A DNA stretch of 14,759 nucleotides from Rodentolepis nana (lineage: Eukaryota > Platyhelminthes > Cestoda > Cyclophyllidea > Hymenolepididae): NCBI GenBank assembly GCA_900617975.1, contig UZAE01001183.1:1-14759 (forward strand), given 5' to 3'. Under the pieces are notes generated by a model. That model was given only the letters and a program-made list of their open reading frames with translations. It did not search any database and was not told where the DNA came from. Numbering within the stretch: position 1 is the stretch's first letter; every line of letters starts with the position of its first letter. The translations under genes and the position numbers were made by a program. Positions 6,901 through 14,759 of this stretch are shown in pieces.

Positions 6901-9900
6901 TATCACTATTTTGTGCTCTCTAAGAGAATGGCAACAAGTAATGAAGAAATTTGCGTGAATTTCAGTTGGAATCAACCAAAATGGAGAGAGAATTAACAAA
7001 ATTCGCAAACAAGAAGCAGTCACTTGATGCGCAGAGAGATAACGATGAATTGCGCATTGATTTGACTGAGAAAGCTCTTATGGATCATAAGAAAGAACGC
7101 AACCTTATTCTAGTCGAAAAATCGATGTTGAGATTGCAATTGCAACGAATTGACGAGAAAATAGGATTCCTTAGTGAAAAAGTTTTTAATTTGGGGAAAT
7201 ATCGACTTGATATGGAGACTTGTGTGAAAGAACGAGAACTTGATATCAACATCGCCCTGGAAATGCTAACTCTGCAGACACGACATGCCGACGAAGAAAA
7301 GTCGAGGTTGAAGAAAGAAATCAGCTCCAAGAGATTGCAACTTGATAAACTTAAAAATAGGTAAATTATTCTTGCTTAAACTCCTACCAAAATTGGGCTC
7401 TGGCGTTTAAAATTTTTCTGTTTTAGGTGTGAAATTGAGTCACTAAAAATCAATAAGATGGGAGATGCCGAGTTGGAAAATCAGACGTACCATTTAATAG
7501 AGGTAATTAGACAAAGAAATTGATAAAATTTGAATATTACTGAGCATGATAAGAAGTATATTAATAGTAAAATGGGTTTTTTATTTAAAACTGATGGAAA
7601 CATTTCAATACATTTCGAACATTATAACTACTTAAATACTAATTTATTGTAGTTTTTATTCATTTTTGCGTTAATTATCTAATTTCTTCCTTGTAAATTT
7701 ATTAGTTACTAATCGTAATATGCTATTGTTTTGTTGAGCACATTTAACAGTTTCTGCCTAATCGTTACTTATTGATTTGTAAGTAGTTTGACAATGCACC
7801 TGAAAATGGGCTTTACGATTTAAAAGGTATTGCAAGAAATTGAAAATTTACGCAGTTATGGGAACAAACTCAATGCTGAAATTGAACAATCCAAATGTGA
7901 GCTTGAAGCTCTTCAAAATACACTTTTATTGGTGAAGGAGGGTAATCGCCTTTATGAGCATAATTACAAAGAGGCCGATCAGGAATTAGTTGAAGAAAGA
8001 AACGAGATTGAACAGGTCAGCAAGAAATGGAAGAAGGAACTTCAGGAAAAGAAGAGGTACTGCCTTTCACTTGCGGCTGATATTCAGGTAACTTTAGCCT
8101 GTATCCTCTAAGTAACCACATACTAATATCTATCTATCAATTAAAAAATTCAATGAATAACAGTTTCACATCTGCTCACACATTTTTTTCTTATCTTTTT
8201 TTCAGAAAAAGCAGCTTGCCTGTGAAAGCGCCAACGAAGATCTACTGCAGGCTACAATGCTGAAAATGGAATTAGAAGGAAACAAAAGAAAAGAGGAGAA
8301 AAATGCAAGTCTTTTGAAAGAACGTATAATGCGAGCAAACAAGAGTTTGAAGAAGGCGAAATCTGCTGCCATCAAACAGTTCCCAAATATGGTTGGTGTA
8401 GATGGTGGAGATATTGGCGAAGATATTGAGGTTTGTTGCCGTAAAAATGCACACTTTGGCTGTTTAAGTTGATGTGAGCAATTGTTTATACCCTTAGTTA
8501 CAATTGATGAAAGATCTGGTTGAGAAGGTCGCAACGCTTCTGATGAGTCAAGTTAAGGCAACTCGAGTTGATCAGGAGACCAAGGTGATTAAAGCGAGGG
8601 CATATCTCAGGGCAGCTGATATTACTATCAGCCCGGGATCTTCTGCTGGAAATTCTAGAGCAGCAGTCAGTGAAACATCTTCTGGAGGAACATCAGTCTG
8701 TAGTGGCACTGCATTAGCTTTTCATGAATCTTCTTCATTTTCCACGTAGGTAGTTTGGAAGTAAAGATGTCAATACTGTTGACTTAAAATGAACTTATAA
8801 CTAAATGGGCAGAAAATTGATTGAATTACTCTGAAAAAACATTTTACTCAATTTTTCACTACCCTTTTACAGCATATTTTACCCCAAAATGTAAAATTTT
8901 CAAGAAATAAGAGTTGACCACATGATCTATCGGCATATAGTAATTCCTAACCAGCTGGTAAAAGTGTTTTCCTTTGTATTTAAGCACTTTGACGTATTAT
9001 AAAATGACATTGATTTTGGTTAGCATAAGTTATTCTACGTTCCAGTAACTGCTAAAATATGTTTAAAATAACCCGAAAATTGTATGAACATCAAGCCAAT
9101 AGATGTGTTGGTCAAAAAGCATGCCATCAAACCATTAATAAAAATACAGATCGACGTAAAATATTAGTTGGACCTATCGCTAAACTGCATGGTCATTCCA
9201 ATTTTATTTTCACTAACTAGCGTAAAAACATTGATTGTAGTTATTGATTTTTTGCTGTATGGACACCATTTTCCCAGCCACGTTGATAAATGTGCGCGGT
9301 TTGGATGAATGTCAAAATAGAGGGGGACACGCTTAACATAGCTCACTCAAGCTACTAGTTTTGCAGGTGCCGATAATGATATTTTGGGGTGTTAAATGCT
9401 CAATAGATATTGGCAGTGTGATGATAGTTAAATGTTGAATAATCAATATGACATTACTTGGAATTGGGAGGTAATGAAATTCGATATATTTTAAATAAAA
9501 TGTCGCAGTACTCAATCATTGGCTTGGCAGTAGTAAGGTCATCTCCCTTTAGACTTTTAAGCCTGAGGTATTCGGCACTAATTTATTCAGTTGAGGATTT
9601 GTATTAAATGTTGAATCTGAAGAGTCAGCACTCACTTCCATATTTGGTCATTTAAAACCACCTGCAGTACAATTTAGAGGAACATTTAACAACCGAGGTA
9701 GTACAAGGTCCAAAGATATTTACAATACATGTTCCAGTTTTTGCTAGTATTTTTGATGCAAACACAAAGATAAATTTCATTGGTTGTAATTGCATAAAAG
9801 TTCATATCGATGACTCTCTATTTTGCACTTACAAAGACCCTTGATCAATAACATTAGCAGCAAGTTTAAAATTCGTCTTAGAATGCAAAATTTAATTGAT

Positions 9901-10305
9901 TAAAGCACGTAAAAATGAAAATTTACAATCCTTTTTTTGAATTCCAAAACTCATTCGAATTTTTCGTCTTATAGATCACCAGGTCCACAGAGGGTGATGA
10001 ATCTCTCAGAACTTGTTACTTTGCCAGGTGAATCGAATAGTGACAGAGCCTCCAATTTAAGCAGTACGTTTAAATATTTTCAATATTTAAAGAAAAATTT
10101 GTCCAATGGGGTAGCCTGTGTCCTCGCAAGAGTGCTATTGAAGTGGTATGGTGATTAGTTTGTGCCAAAGTAGATTGTCACTAAAAATTATTCATATCTA
10201 CTTAGAAGTAGAGTAAGGTGGTGTCATGGATACTAAATCACATGATTATGAAGCATTTCCCGTTTCTATATTTTAGATGGATCTTCAAAGAATTCGAGAT
10301 GGTAA
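3892..10305 (+). CDS. CCDC39: CCDC39 orthologue, axonemal 96-nm ruler protein (17 exons)
   Basis: CCDC39 (FAP59) forms a long coiled coil with CCDC40 (FAP172) along ciliary doublets. It sets the 96-nm spacing of inner dynein arms, radial spokes and the nexin-dynein regulatory complex. The joined exons give 953 residues against 941 in human and are colinear with it from end to end. Examples are VPLANAEN (residues 20-27; vertebrate IPVANEEN), LDKLKNRCEI (about 639-648; IEKLKNRYEI) and LEALQNTLLLV (about 696-706), with a Ser-rich C-terminus after the coil, as in vertebrates. Nearly the whole protein up to about residue 880 is heptad-patterned and rich in K/E/Q/L. No frameshift or internal stop is present, so the gene looks intact. 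Coordinates span introns; the exons are listed separately. The least certain parts are the last two exons and a 6-nt ambiguity at exon 5. Confidence 0.93.
4159..4425 (+). CDS. CCDC39: CCDC39 exon 2
   Basis: Encodes residues 34-122. The acceptor is ATTTTTAG and the donor GAA|GTAAGC, both phase 0. The segment LEHRIKFMKEHKTEI aligns with the vertebrate YEERINSM region, and the rest is a continuous heptad coil with two cysteines near the middle. An open frame counted from the internal ATG at 4231 misses the first 24 codons and reads on into the intron. Confidence 0.9.
4460..4618 (+). CDS. CCDC39: CCDC39 exon 3
   Basis: Encodes residues 123-175 (53 codons, phase 0 at both ends). It is preceded by a 34-bp intron ending AAATCGCAG and followed by donor ATG|GTAACG. 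EALKIETAQLEDLM matches the vertebrate QALEAWLEES segment. Reading through either flanking intron gives a stop at once. Confidence 0.88.
4653..4745 (+). CDS. CCDC39: CCDC39 exon 4
   Basis: Encodes residues 176-206 (31 codons). The intron before it is 34 bp (acceptor CAAATAG), and the donor is AAA|GTAAGA. Joining at this acceptor gives a gap-free match with the vertebrate segment LTLQLERLTLEC, which supports it over any later AG such as TTTCAG at 4678-4683. Confidence 0.82.
4903..5031 (+). CDS. CCDC39: CCDC39 exon 5
   Basis: Encodes residues 207-249. WQKAVNRSEKRSKEIEFLLQ aligns with vertebrate WENTIEQMQKRDGDIDNCAL. Two acceptors lie 6 nt apart (TTAG then ACAG). The first keeps the vertebrate spacing; the second would drop Ser-Gln. 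The donor is CAG|GTTTGC, again T at +3. Confidence 0.82.
5097..5288 (+). CDS. CCDC39: CCDC39 exon 6
   Basis: Encodes residues 250-313. The acceptor is TACGTAG after a 65-bp intron, and the donor GAA|GTTTGC is the same hexamer as in exon 5. The coil is K/E-rich and colinear with vertebrate CCDC39. An open frame running on to 5345 includes the next intron in error. Confidence 0.87.
5324..5427 (+). CDS. CCDC39: CCDC39 exon 7
   Basis: Encodes residues 314 to about 348, between a 35-bp and a 31-bp intron. The junction restores SELQVLKNVA, matching vertebrate GELDSLKATV. It ends in phase 2 at GATAA|GTAAGA. Without splicing the next codon is TAA. The exon is too short to stand out as an open frame. 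Confidence 0.87.
5459..5645 (+). CDS. CCDC39: CCDC39 exon 8
   Basis: Encodes up to residue 410. The acceptor CTTCTTAG closes the shortest intron of the gene (31 bp). The joined codon AA|A gives Lys and is followed by INKTLENMEKLKIKF. The donor is AAG|GTTGGT, T at +3, phase 0. Confidence 0.87.
5718..5858 (+). CDS. CCDC39: CCDC39 exon 9
   Basis: Encodes residues 411-457, exactly 47 codons, the same number as the matching vertebrate segment (EKQT... to YCQ against ELQT... to YSQ). The acceptor ATTGAAG has little pyrimidine tract. The donor is CAA|GTTAGT. An open frame starting at 5691 includes intron sequence. Confidence 0.87.
5937..6104 (+). CDS. CCDC39: CCDC39 exon 10
   Basis: Encodes residues 458-513. 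The acceptor TTTTTGTAG is strong. It starts DFKIIKLEDRISKM, against vertebrate DFHIQQVERRMSRL, the clearest local match in the first half. The donor is AAG|GTTGAC, T at +3, phase 0. A long 861-bp intron follows. Confidence 0.9.
6105..6965 (+). other. CCDC39 intron 10 (861 bp) with a G-run
   Basis: No exon is required here: the protein alignment across 6104/6966 is gap-free to within one residue. At 6250-6270 two G runs of 6 and 10, separated by AT, stand on the coding strand. A minus-strand open frame at 6031-6231 overlaps exon 10 antisense and I do not accept it as a gene. The stretch 6420-6640 has a less AT-rich, repeat-like look, but I cannot match it to anything. Confidence 0.6.
6966..7360 (+). 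CDS. CCDC39: CCDC39 exon 11 (longest exon)
   Basis: Encodes residues 514-644 plus two bases of codon 645. The acceptor is AATTTCAG and the donor AATAG|GTAAAT. It holds KKQSLDAQRDNDELRIDL (vertebrate EKQSLMTKINELNLFID) and the strongly conserved LKNR at its end. The protein is a continuous coiled coil. An upstream reading from 6951 is intronic. Confidence 0.93.
7427..7502 (+). CDS. CCDC39: CCDC39 exon 12
   Basis: A 76-nt exon encoding residues 645-670. AG|G across the 66-bp intron gives Arg and completes LKNRCEI. ENQTYHLIE matches vertebrate KTQAYYVIK. The acceptor is TGTTTTAG and the donor GAG|GTAATT. Confidence 0.9.
7827..8087 (+). CDS. CCDC39: CCDC39 exon 13
   Basis: Encodes residues 671-757 (87 codons). 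The acceptor is TTTAAAAG, which lacks a pyrimidine tract. VLQEIENLRSYGNKLNAEI and LEALQNTLLLV align closely with vertebrate CCDC39. The donor is CAG|GTAACT. The open frame at 7830-8111 is this exon plus intron read-through. Confidence 0.92.
8206..8430 (+). CDS. CCDC39: CCDC39 exon 14
   Basis: Encodes residues 758-832, from the strong acceptor TTTTTTCAG to GAG|GTTTGT. The coil is K/E-rich and less conserved than the preceding exon. It ends with a Gly/Asp/Glu-rich stretch (GVDGGDIGEDIE), likely a loop. The 110-codon minus-strand frame over 8202-8534 is an antisense shadow. Confidence 0.88.
8498..8745 (+). CDS. CCDC39: CCDC39 exon 15
   Basis: Encodes residues 833 to about 914 from acceptor TACCCTTAG. 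DIELQLMKDLVEKVATLL and the following YLRAADITISP match vertebrate DIKLREMKQF and YFQQSGLELP. The coil then gives way to a Ser/Gly/Thr-rich tail. The exon meets CAC|GTAGGT at 8746. If that donor is not used, the TAG within it (8747-8749) ends the protein at residue 915, and AATAAA at 9137-9142 could serve that form. Confidence 0.85.
8746..9974 (+). other. CCDC39 intron 15 (1229 bp)
   Basis: AT-rich, with no supported gene, repeat or RNA. Minus-strand frames at 9164-9346 and 9333-9515 have no homology or splice support. Whether this is an intron or 3' flank depends on use of the donor at 8746. Confidence 0.55.
9975..10063 (+). CDS. CCDC39: CCDC39 exon 16 (probable)
   Basis: Follows a strong acceptor, TTTTCGTCTTATAG. 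AC|A restores Thr and the frame continues SPGPQRVMNLSELVTLPG, then a Ser/Asn-rich run. This fits the Ser-rich tail of vertebrate CCDC39, which has a similar short hydrophobic patch (KVLELKFPA). The donor GCA|GTACGT is good. If it is not spliced, the frame runs to a TAG at 10156-10158. Support is splice sites, frame, composition and total length only. Confidence 0.6.
10277..10305 (+). CDS. CCDC39: CCDC39 exon 17 (terminal, probable)
   Basis: The acceptor TTTCTATATTTTAG is followed by A|AT GGA, reading NGSSKNSRW and then TAA (10303-10305). The vertebrate protein likewise ends in Ser/Asn/Lys residues. Adding exons 16 and 17 brings the total to 953 residues, close to human 941, and puts the stop about 100 bp before a canonical polyadenylation signal. 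Confidence 0.55.
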
Positions 10306-10407
10306 ATCCACCCATTGATTGCTCACCTTGAGTTTGCGTACTCTCCTTAAGTAATGCTTATCAGATAATTTTACTTAAATAATGTTATTCTTACGACACT
10401 GTCTTGG

Positions 10408-10413
10408 AATAAA
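10408..10413 (+). terminator. Polyadenylation signal of CCDC39
   Basis: AATAAA followed by more A residues, 103 nt after the proposed stop, with a T-rich stretch (TTATTATTTTTC) at 10428-10439. The spacing fits a short 3' UTR with cleavage near 10425-10435. Confidence 0.6.
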
Positions 10414-10429
10414 AAATACTGAATTTCGT

Positions 10430-12984
10430 TATTATTTTTCACATATATCTAATTTGAAAAGTTACTTTGATTGATGAATTTCGATTTAGACAGCTTTACA
10501 TTTAGGCGCCCGAAACAAAGGCCAATTTGATTCCAAGAATAACTAACCTGGCTTGAATCAAACTTAAGATAATAGCAGAAAGCTCATACACAAGTGCACT
10601 TTAAAATGAAAAAATGCGGATGAAAACCTATAAGAGATCACTTTCTCAAAATTAAAATCAAGTGGTGACCTGCATAAACTCTGAAGCATGAATGAAGAAA
10701 ACAAAGAAGAATTGAGGTCTTATTAAAAATCGATCGCTACTTACATTGATACGTCAGTAGAATGTCCAAAATCCGGTAAAATCTAGCCAAATCTATTTTC
10801 TAGTTAGCACATTTCTTATCTCCCCAAATGGACACGCATTTCTCATTAGAACCGATCGATCAAAGGACAAACGACTTCTTATACCTTATCATGTGAGGTG
10901 ATTTGTGATATAAACAGAAGAAATTATTTACTAGGCGTGAGCGTGTTTCATTTCCCACGCAACCCTGAATTGGAGTCAAGTAAGTTCTTAAAACCTTCGA
11001 TTATTCCTATTTTTTGGCGCAGTCACTACGACCGAGGTGCGTAAAATATATGATTATAAAATGCCATACAAATGGAAATATAATTGTTGAAAAACGGGTG
11101 ATCGTGCAATCTCCCACTTAAGTCAAGTTAAAAGGCTCTTTTGGTTATCCACAATTTCGGAGATTTTAAATTGATCACATTCTTGCAGCCACTTTTTAAT
11201 TGTAGCTCTGATTAAAACTATTGCAGTAAAAATTTGCAATTGGCTTGTTGAGCGTAAAATCCACCACCCCAATCAATTTCAAGTGAATTTTCCCAAGGAA
11301 ACGATGTGATCATTAGGATATGAAGTTCTACCCATTCGAAGTTGAAACATTTGAAAGGATGCTCTCACCGACGCAGGTTCCAGCTAAATTCAATTGTCCA
11401 AACTGACCCTTGATGGAGATACTTGATTACTTACCATTTGAACATCGGATAATTTGGTTTCACACGCAAAACGTCATTTTCTGATCTTCAAATGTTCACC
11501 AAGATTCACACAAGATATTTACTGTGCAGACACTACGTAAACAACATCAACACGATAAAGTTATAAAAGAAGACAGTTACCTCGGACGAATTGTGCCATA
11601 TACGAGAGGACTCTTAAGTTCAAATTTTAAATTAAACTATTAAGCCTAATTTAAAACAAAAGAGAGATAACAAAAGCATATATTCAATATACGAATATAC
11701 AATAGGGTCACTCTAGATCGCTTTTCTTGCACTTACCAATGCAACTATACTAAGATTAAGTAATTAAGGATTAATTCAGTACAGCTATGACTCGATTACT
11801 TATTCATAAGTCAACCACAAGGAAAGAAGAGTTTGACGTGTGTGTTTGTGTGGAAAATAATCTTTATGCATGTAAAAACAGAGGCAATAGGCAAATGAAC
11901 GATTAAATACATTGCAGAAGGAGGGAGGGGGCGTAAAAAGGGAGAGAGAAAGGGAGGGAGGGAGGGAGAGAGATGCCTTGATCAGTAGGTGTCTCAATCC
12001 AATGAGAAGGGCGATCGAGAAGGCTTTTGCGAAGAAGAGGAGTGGTCTCGATTGGACGGAGACCAGAAATCTATCGAGTGATTATTTCTCTTCAGGAGGG
12101 AATTGAAAATTGAGTTCTTAAAGAGAGAAAGAGAGTAAAATGAATGGGGACAGGGTTGGCTAATGAATTATTAGGGAAGTGAAAACGTTGAATTTCGGAA
12201 AAAAAAGCAAGTTCATGCGCTCTTACTATAATTGGTATAAATTGTGAAAACTTAAGTAGAATTCTTCCCTCATCCACTACTGCGTGGCTAATGTCTACCA
12301 AGCTTCCTTGAAAATAGAACTATTCACAAAGTGTTCCATCAATTTTCTATTCGATAAGATGGAATAACATGAAGAATGACAGCCGAAGAGTACTACCAAA
12401 TTATCATCGTCTTATATTTGCAGCAACCAAACTACGATCATCATCCAACATAGAAATGAAAACTCTCCCATACCATATCCACAAGAGTGAGGTAGTTTTG
12501 ATTTATGACAAGTATAGAATTATATCACACAAAGGTAACTGACATTAAAATCCAATAACACGCTACAACAAACAATAGCCAACAATTAACATGACAGGAG
12601 TGGTTAACTGCAAAACCCTATGGGTTAATGGATTTTCCACTTGGTTAAAAGTAATTTCATACTGATCTGAAGGTCGGATAAAGAGTGCATAAATCGATAA
12701 GAGGTACCACCCACTTTCCCCACAAATTTACCTCTCAAGAGAACAAATGATAGACCTTACTGAAACAAGAATGAGAATCACCATTGAAGGGGTTTAACAC
12801 TGAGTGGAATTTGGACCACTTATCGTTCAAGTGTATTCGCACTTGCCATGAATATAGGACTCAAGAGACAACTAAGAAATTCCATCCGGTTAAAGCAGCC
12901 AGTAACATTTGACTACTTTGTAACTAGACATGTTCATCTGATTCAATGATACTGGAAATTTAGCTGTTGGAAGTCAAGATCCAA
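10430..12984. other. Intergenic, tail-to-tail spacer; no gene supported
   Basis: AT-rich DNA between the CCDC39 3' end and the minus-strand terminal exon. Good minus-strand GTAAGT donors occur near 10735, 11427 and 11732, but no upstream reading frame of convincing length or content goes with them. Open frames around 11800-12301 on either strand lie in or beside a purine/pyrimidine-skewed tract. Part of this region may be the 3' UTR of the minus-strand gene, though no AATAAA for it stands close to its stop. Confidence 0.45.
11916..11972 (+). repeat. Polypurine (GA/GGGA) tract
   Basis: Almost pure A/G, built of GGGA, GAGA and GGAG steps with a short interruption (CGT) near 11932. A weaker purine run follows at 12119-12137. 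Such tracts arise as microsatellites and can form triplex DNA. The Arg/Glu/Gly reading frame across it is an artefact. Confidence 0.75.
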
Positions 12985-13272
12985 CTAAGCATAGTCAGAT
13001 AAACCTACTGAAATGGAAGAAATTTTGGAGGCACTACTGGTGGAGGTAATGGTTGGAGAAGCGGTATTGCTACCGCCTCGTAAAGCATGGAGATCATCAG
13101 TGAGATTAGCGAGATGTTGGGCCATTTCGGTGAGTTGCTGAGCCGCGTGTTGTTTGGTCATTTCCAGCTCTTCTTCAAGACCGTCGGCTCGTGCTACAGC
13201 TGCTGACGTCTCTCGTCGCTGGTGCTCTAACTCCTTACGCGTGCATCGCAGATGTTCGTTGAGACTTCGAAT
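12985..13272 (-). CDS. 3'-terminal exon of an unrecognised coiled-coil protein
   Basis: Read on the minus strand: acceptor CCCTTTAG, then 95 codons and TAG (12985-12987). It starts IRSLNEHLRCTRKELEHQRR, followed by a clear heptad coiled coil to about codon 65 (LEEELEMTKQHAAQQL is typical). The coil is followed by a Gly/Ser/Thr-rich tail ending SISVGLSDYA. The coding strand is visibly richer in G and C than its surroundings, unlike the CCDC39 exons, which supports a real exon of a different gene. There is no ATG-initiated start here, so it needs upstream exons. The end is uncertain: TTTCA|GTAGGT before the last seven codons could act as a donor. I cannot name the family. It is tail-to-tail with CCDC39. 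Confidence 0.65.
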   Translation of the reverse strand: MRSLNEHLRCTRKELEHQRRETSAAVARADGLEEELEMTKQHAAQQLTEMAQHLANLTDDLHALRGGSNTASPTITSTSSASKISSISVGLSDYA

Positions 13273-14572
13273 CTAAAGGGATGAAAATATAATAGGTGAG
13301 AAATAAAAGTGCTAATTTCAATTACCACCATTACGTTAAAATTAGTGTCTAGAAGGGGTGGAGAAATTAAGAATTCGAGAAGTGGAGCTTTCACTAAAGG
13401 TAAGCGAATTAATTAATGAATACATTTCCAGACCTACATGCCCACCCAGTGAACGGATTGAAGGCAAATTTGGAATAAAGCGGAAGGGTAGAATGGTATA
13501 TAAGTAACGATCAATGAATAAAAGTTAGCAAGACAAGATAAGGAAAAATCTGAGTTACAAATTTTAGAAGCATAGTAGTGTAACCTCCTTCAACATCTCT
13601 TAGATTGGCAAATTAAATCACAAAGGAAATTAAAAAGGTTGAAGACTCAAAATAAAATAACCTCCCATATTTAGAATCGGTCTATTGGGTGGTCATTAAA
13701 AATACAGTACAATGGAAGAAAACGGGCAAAAACAGGCAGACAGTACATGAGCACAAGCAGAACTCATTAATTGACCAATATTTGTTGGAAAATGAATCAG
13801 GCGTCATAGCAATATGTCTGCGTAAACAGCCATTCATACTGCATTCCTGAACACACAGTGTAGTTAAATGAAATTAGCGACCGCATTCAGGAGGATTATT
13901 TTGTACTTAATCTCACCCAATCCATCTTAAAAAAATCTAGGTTCACTGAGCTTGAAAAGTAGAACTAAGTTTACACATTGGGAACATGCTTCCAGATGAT
14001 CGAATATAGTATCAAGTATGGGGTTCGCATTTCGAAACTCTGACGATTTAAGTACCTTCCCATTGATACTGACTTTAATCACTTCTGACAGCTAATTCCA
14101 ACTGTCAACGCATATCACAAAACACGGATCATCTTAGGTCAATTGAAACAGAACTCAGAGCCGTCTCCCAATGACGCGTCGAGGTCCGACTAATGTAGAA
14201 TTAGGTTAGATGTTAAAGATATGTACATATTTCAGCAAATGTTGTGTAATTATGTACTTGAAATTATTGTGCGAGAATTATGTTATGAAAAAATATTACC
14301 TACCCTTCACTAGAAACTTACAAGAAAAAAAATTAATTGACAAAAAGGAATTTAAAAACAAGGTGTAAAACAAACACATGAATGAATTTTGTCATCTGGA
14401 CGGTGTTAGCGTTTCCTAAAACTGGCCTCGTGCATTCAATCTTGGCAATTAATAGCCAATTCATCTCTTACAGCCTATTAAACCGACGAGGAAGGGAGTT
14501 TTTTCGTGAAGTTTAAAACGATCTTCCTTCCTAGTAACAACTAGTGGATGAGTTAGATTATATTTAAGGGTA
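13273..14572. other. Probable intron of the minus-strand gene; no exon supported
   Basis: AT-rich. The exon at 12985-13272 opens with a splice acceptor, so the transcript should come from the right, yet no further coiled-coil exon is evident here. A 54-codon minus-strand open frame (about 13928-14090) and a small plus-strand exon-like piece near 13350-13400 were considered and not accepted. Confidence 0.45.
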
Positions 14573-14759
14573 GGGGTGTGGGATAAGCTTACCTCCACGT
14601 GGTGCACCCTGGGCAACGTATACTTACACAACAAAAAGTCTATTACCTGGCAGTTGACTTCTGACTTCTAACTACCATAACCTTAATGTATGTCGAATTC
14701 AACCGCTTCAACAATACTAACCTCACCTTTTCTCTGCCTTTGTGTCTGTCTGTCTCTTT
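14573..14759 (+). mobile_element. SINE-like retroposon, copy 3 (cut by window end)
   Basis: Begins GGGGTGTGGGATAAGCTTAC and runs through the same CCTCCACGTGGTGCAC block, GGCAGTTGACTTCTGACTTC and the TCTCTGCCTTTGTGTCTGTC pyrimidine region as copies 1 and 2. The 3' half, including the LINE-like tail, lies beyond the window. It is in the same orientation as copy 1. Confidence 0.8.

Noticed and set aside
8535..8580. CTGATGAG core resembling a hammerhead ribozyme, as found in schistosome SINE-like repeats
   Set aside because: No GAAA core follows at the right distance and no flanking helices pair; the site is coding sequence of CCDC39 exon 15.
11980..12110. Possible exon with a GC-richer stretch, open on both strands
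   Set aside because: The open frames arise from purine/pyrimidine skew beside the GA tract; no frame has conserved content or proper splice ends.
13345..13405. Plus-strand exon-like piece (acceptor AAAATTAG, donor AAAG|GTAAGC)
   Set aside because: Only about 50 nt, with no partner exons on the plus strand; it lies in the presumed intron of the minus-strand gene.
14018..14040. GGGTTCGCATTTCG resembling a tRNA B box
   Set aside because: No A box or acceptor/anticodon stems surround it, so there is no cloverleaf.
13928..14090. Minus-strand open frame of about 54 codons starting after an AATTAG acceptor-like site
   Set aside because: It does not continue the coiled coil expected upstream of 13272, has a stop and not a clean donor, and is of a length expected by chance.

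Overview
Organism and general character. This is AT-rich animal nuclear DNA dominated by one split gene. The gene encodes an axonemal protein, so the organism builds motile cilia or flagella. Its introns fall into micro-introns of 31-35 bp, a group of 65-78 bp, and several long ones, with the shortest towards the 5' end. That pattern is known from parasitic flatworms: schistosomes have tiny 5' introns, and tapeworms have a bimodal intron size. I infer a platyhelminth, probably a trematode or cestode. No sequence here names the species.

Layout. Positions 1-3350 are a transposon-rich flank. A SINE-like element lies at about 112-440 (+). A second copy is in inverted orientation at 1443-1753 (-), bounded by a perfect 12-bp target-site duplication. 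A 5'-truncated, broken LINE lies at about 2336-3338 (+); it carries the C-terminal RNase H and CCHC zinc-knuckle part of ORF2 and has an 11-bp target-site duplication. A third SINE-like copy starts at 14573 and runs off the right edge. The SINE-like copies end in the same 3' tail as the LINE, as in a LINE-SINE partnership.

The main gene. Positions 3892-10305 (+) hold a complete 17-exon orthologue of CCDC39 (FAP59 in Chlamydomonas). CCDC39 pairs with CCDC40 to form the 96-nm ruler on ciliary doublet microtubules. I rebuilt the exons by hand from splice signals, reading frame and colinearity with remembered vertebrate CCDC39. The model gives 953 residues against 941 in human. A 915-residue form would result if the last two introns are not used. 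A polyadenylation signal lies about 100 bp after the stop.

Right side. Positions 10430-12984 hold no gene I can support; they include a polypurine tract at 11916-11972. On the minus strand, 12985-13272 is a comparatively GC-rich 3'-terminal coding exon of a coiled-coil protein I do not recognise. It is tail-to-tail with CCDC39. Its upstream exons are not identifiable in 13273-14572 and probably lie beyond the window.

The two genes show no functional link other than both encoding coiled coils. The most notable features are the shared LINE/SINE tail with its palindromic hairpin, the micro-introns, and the many splice donors with T at +3 in CCDC39.
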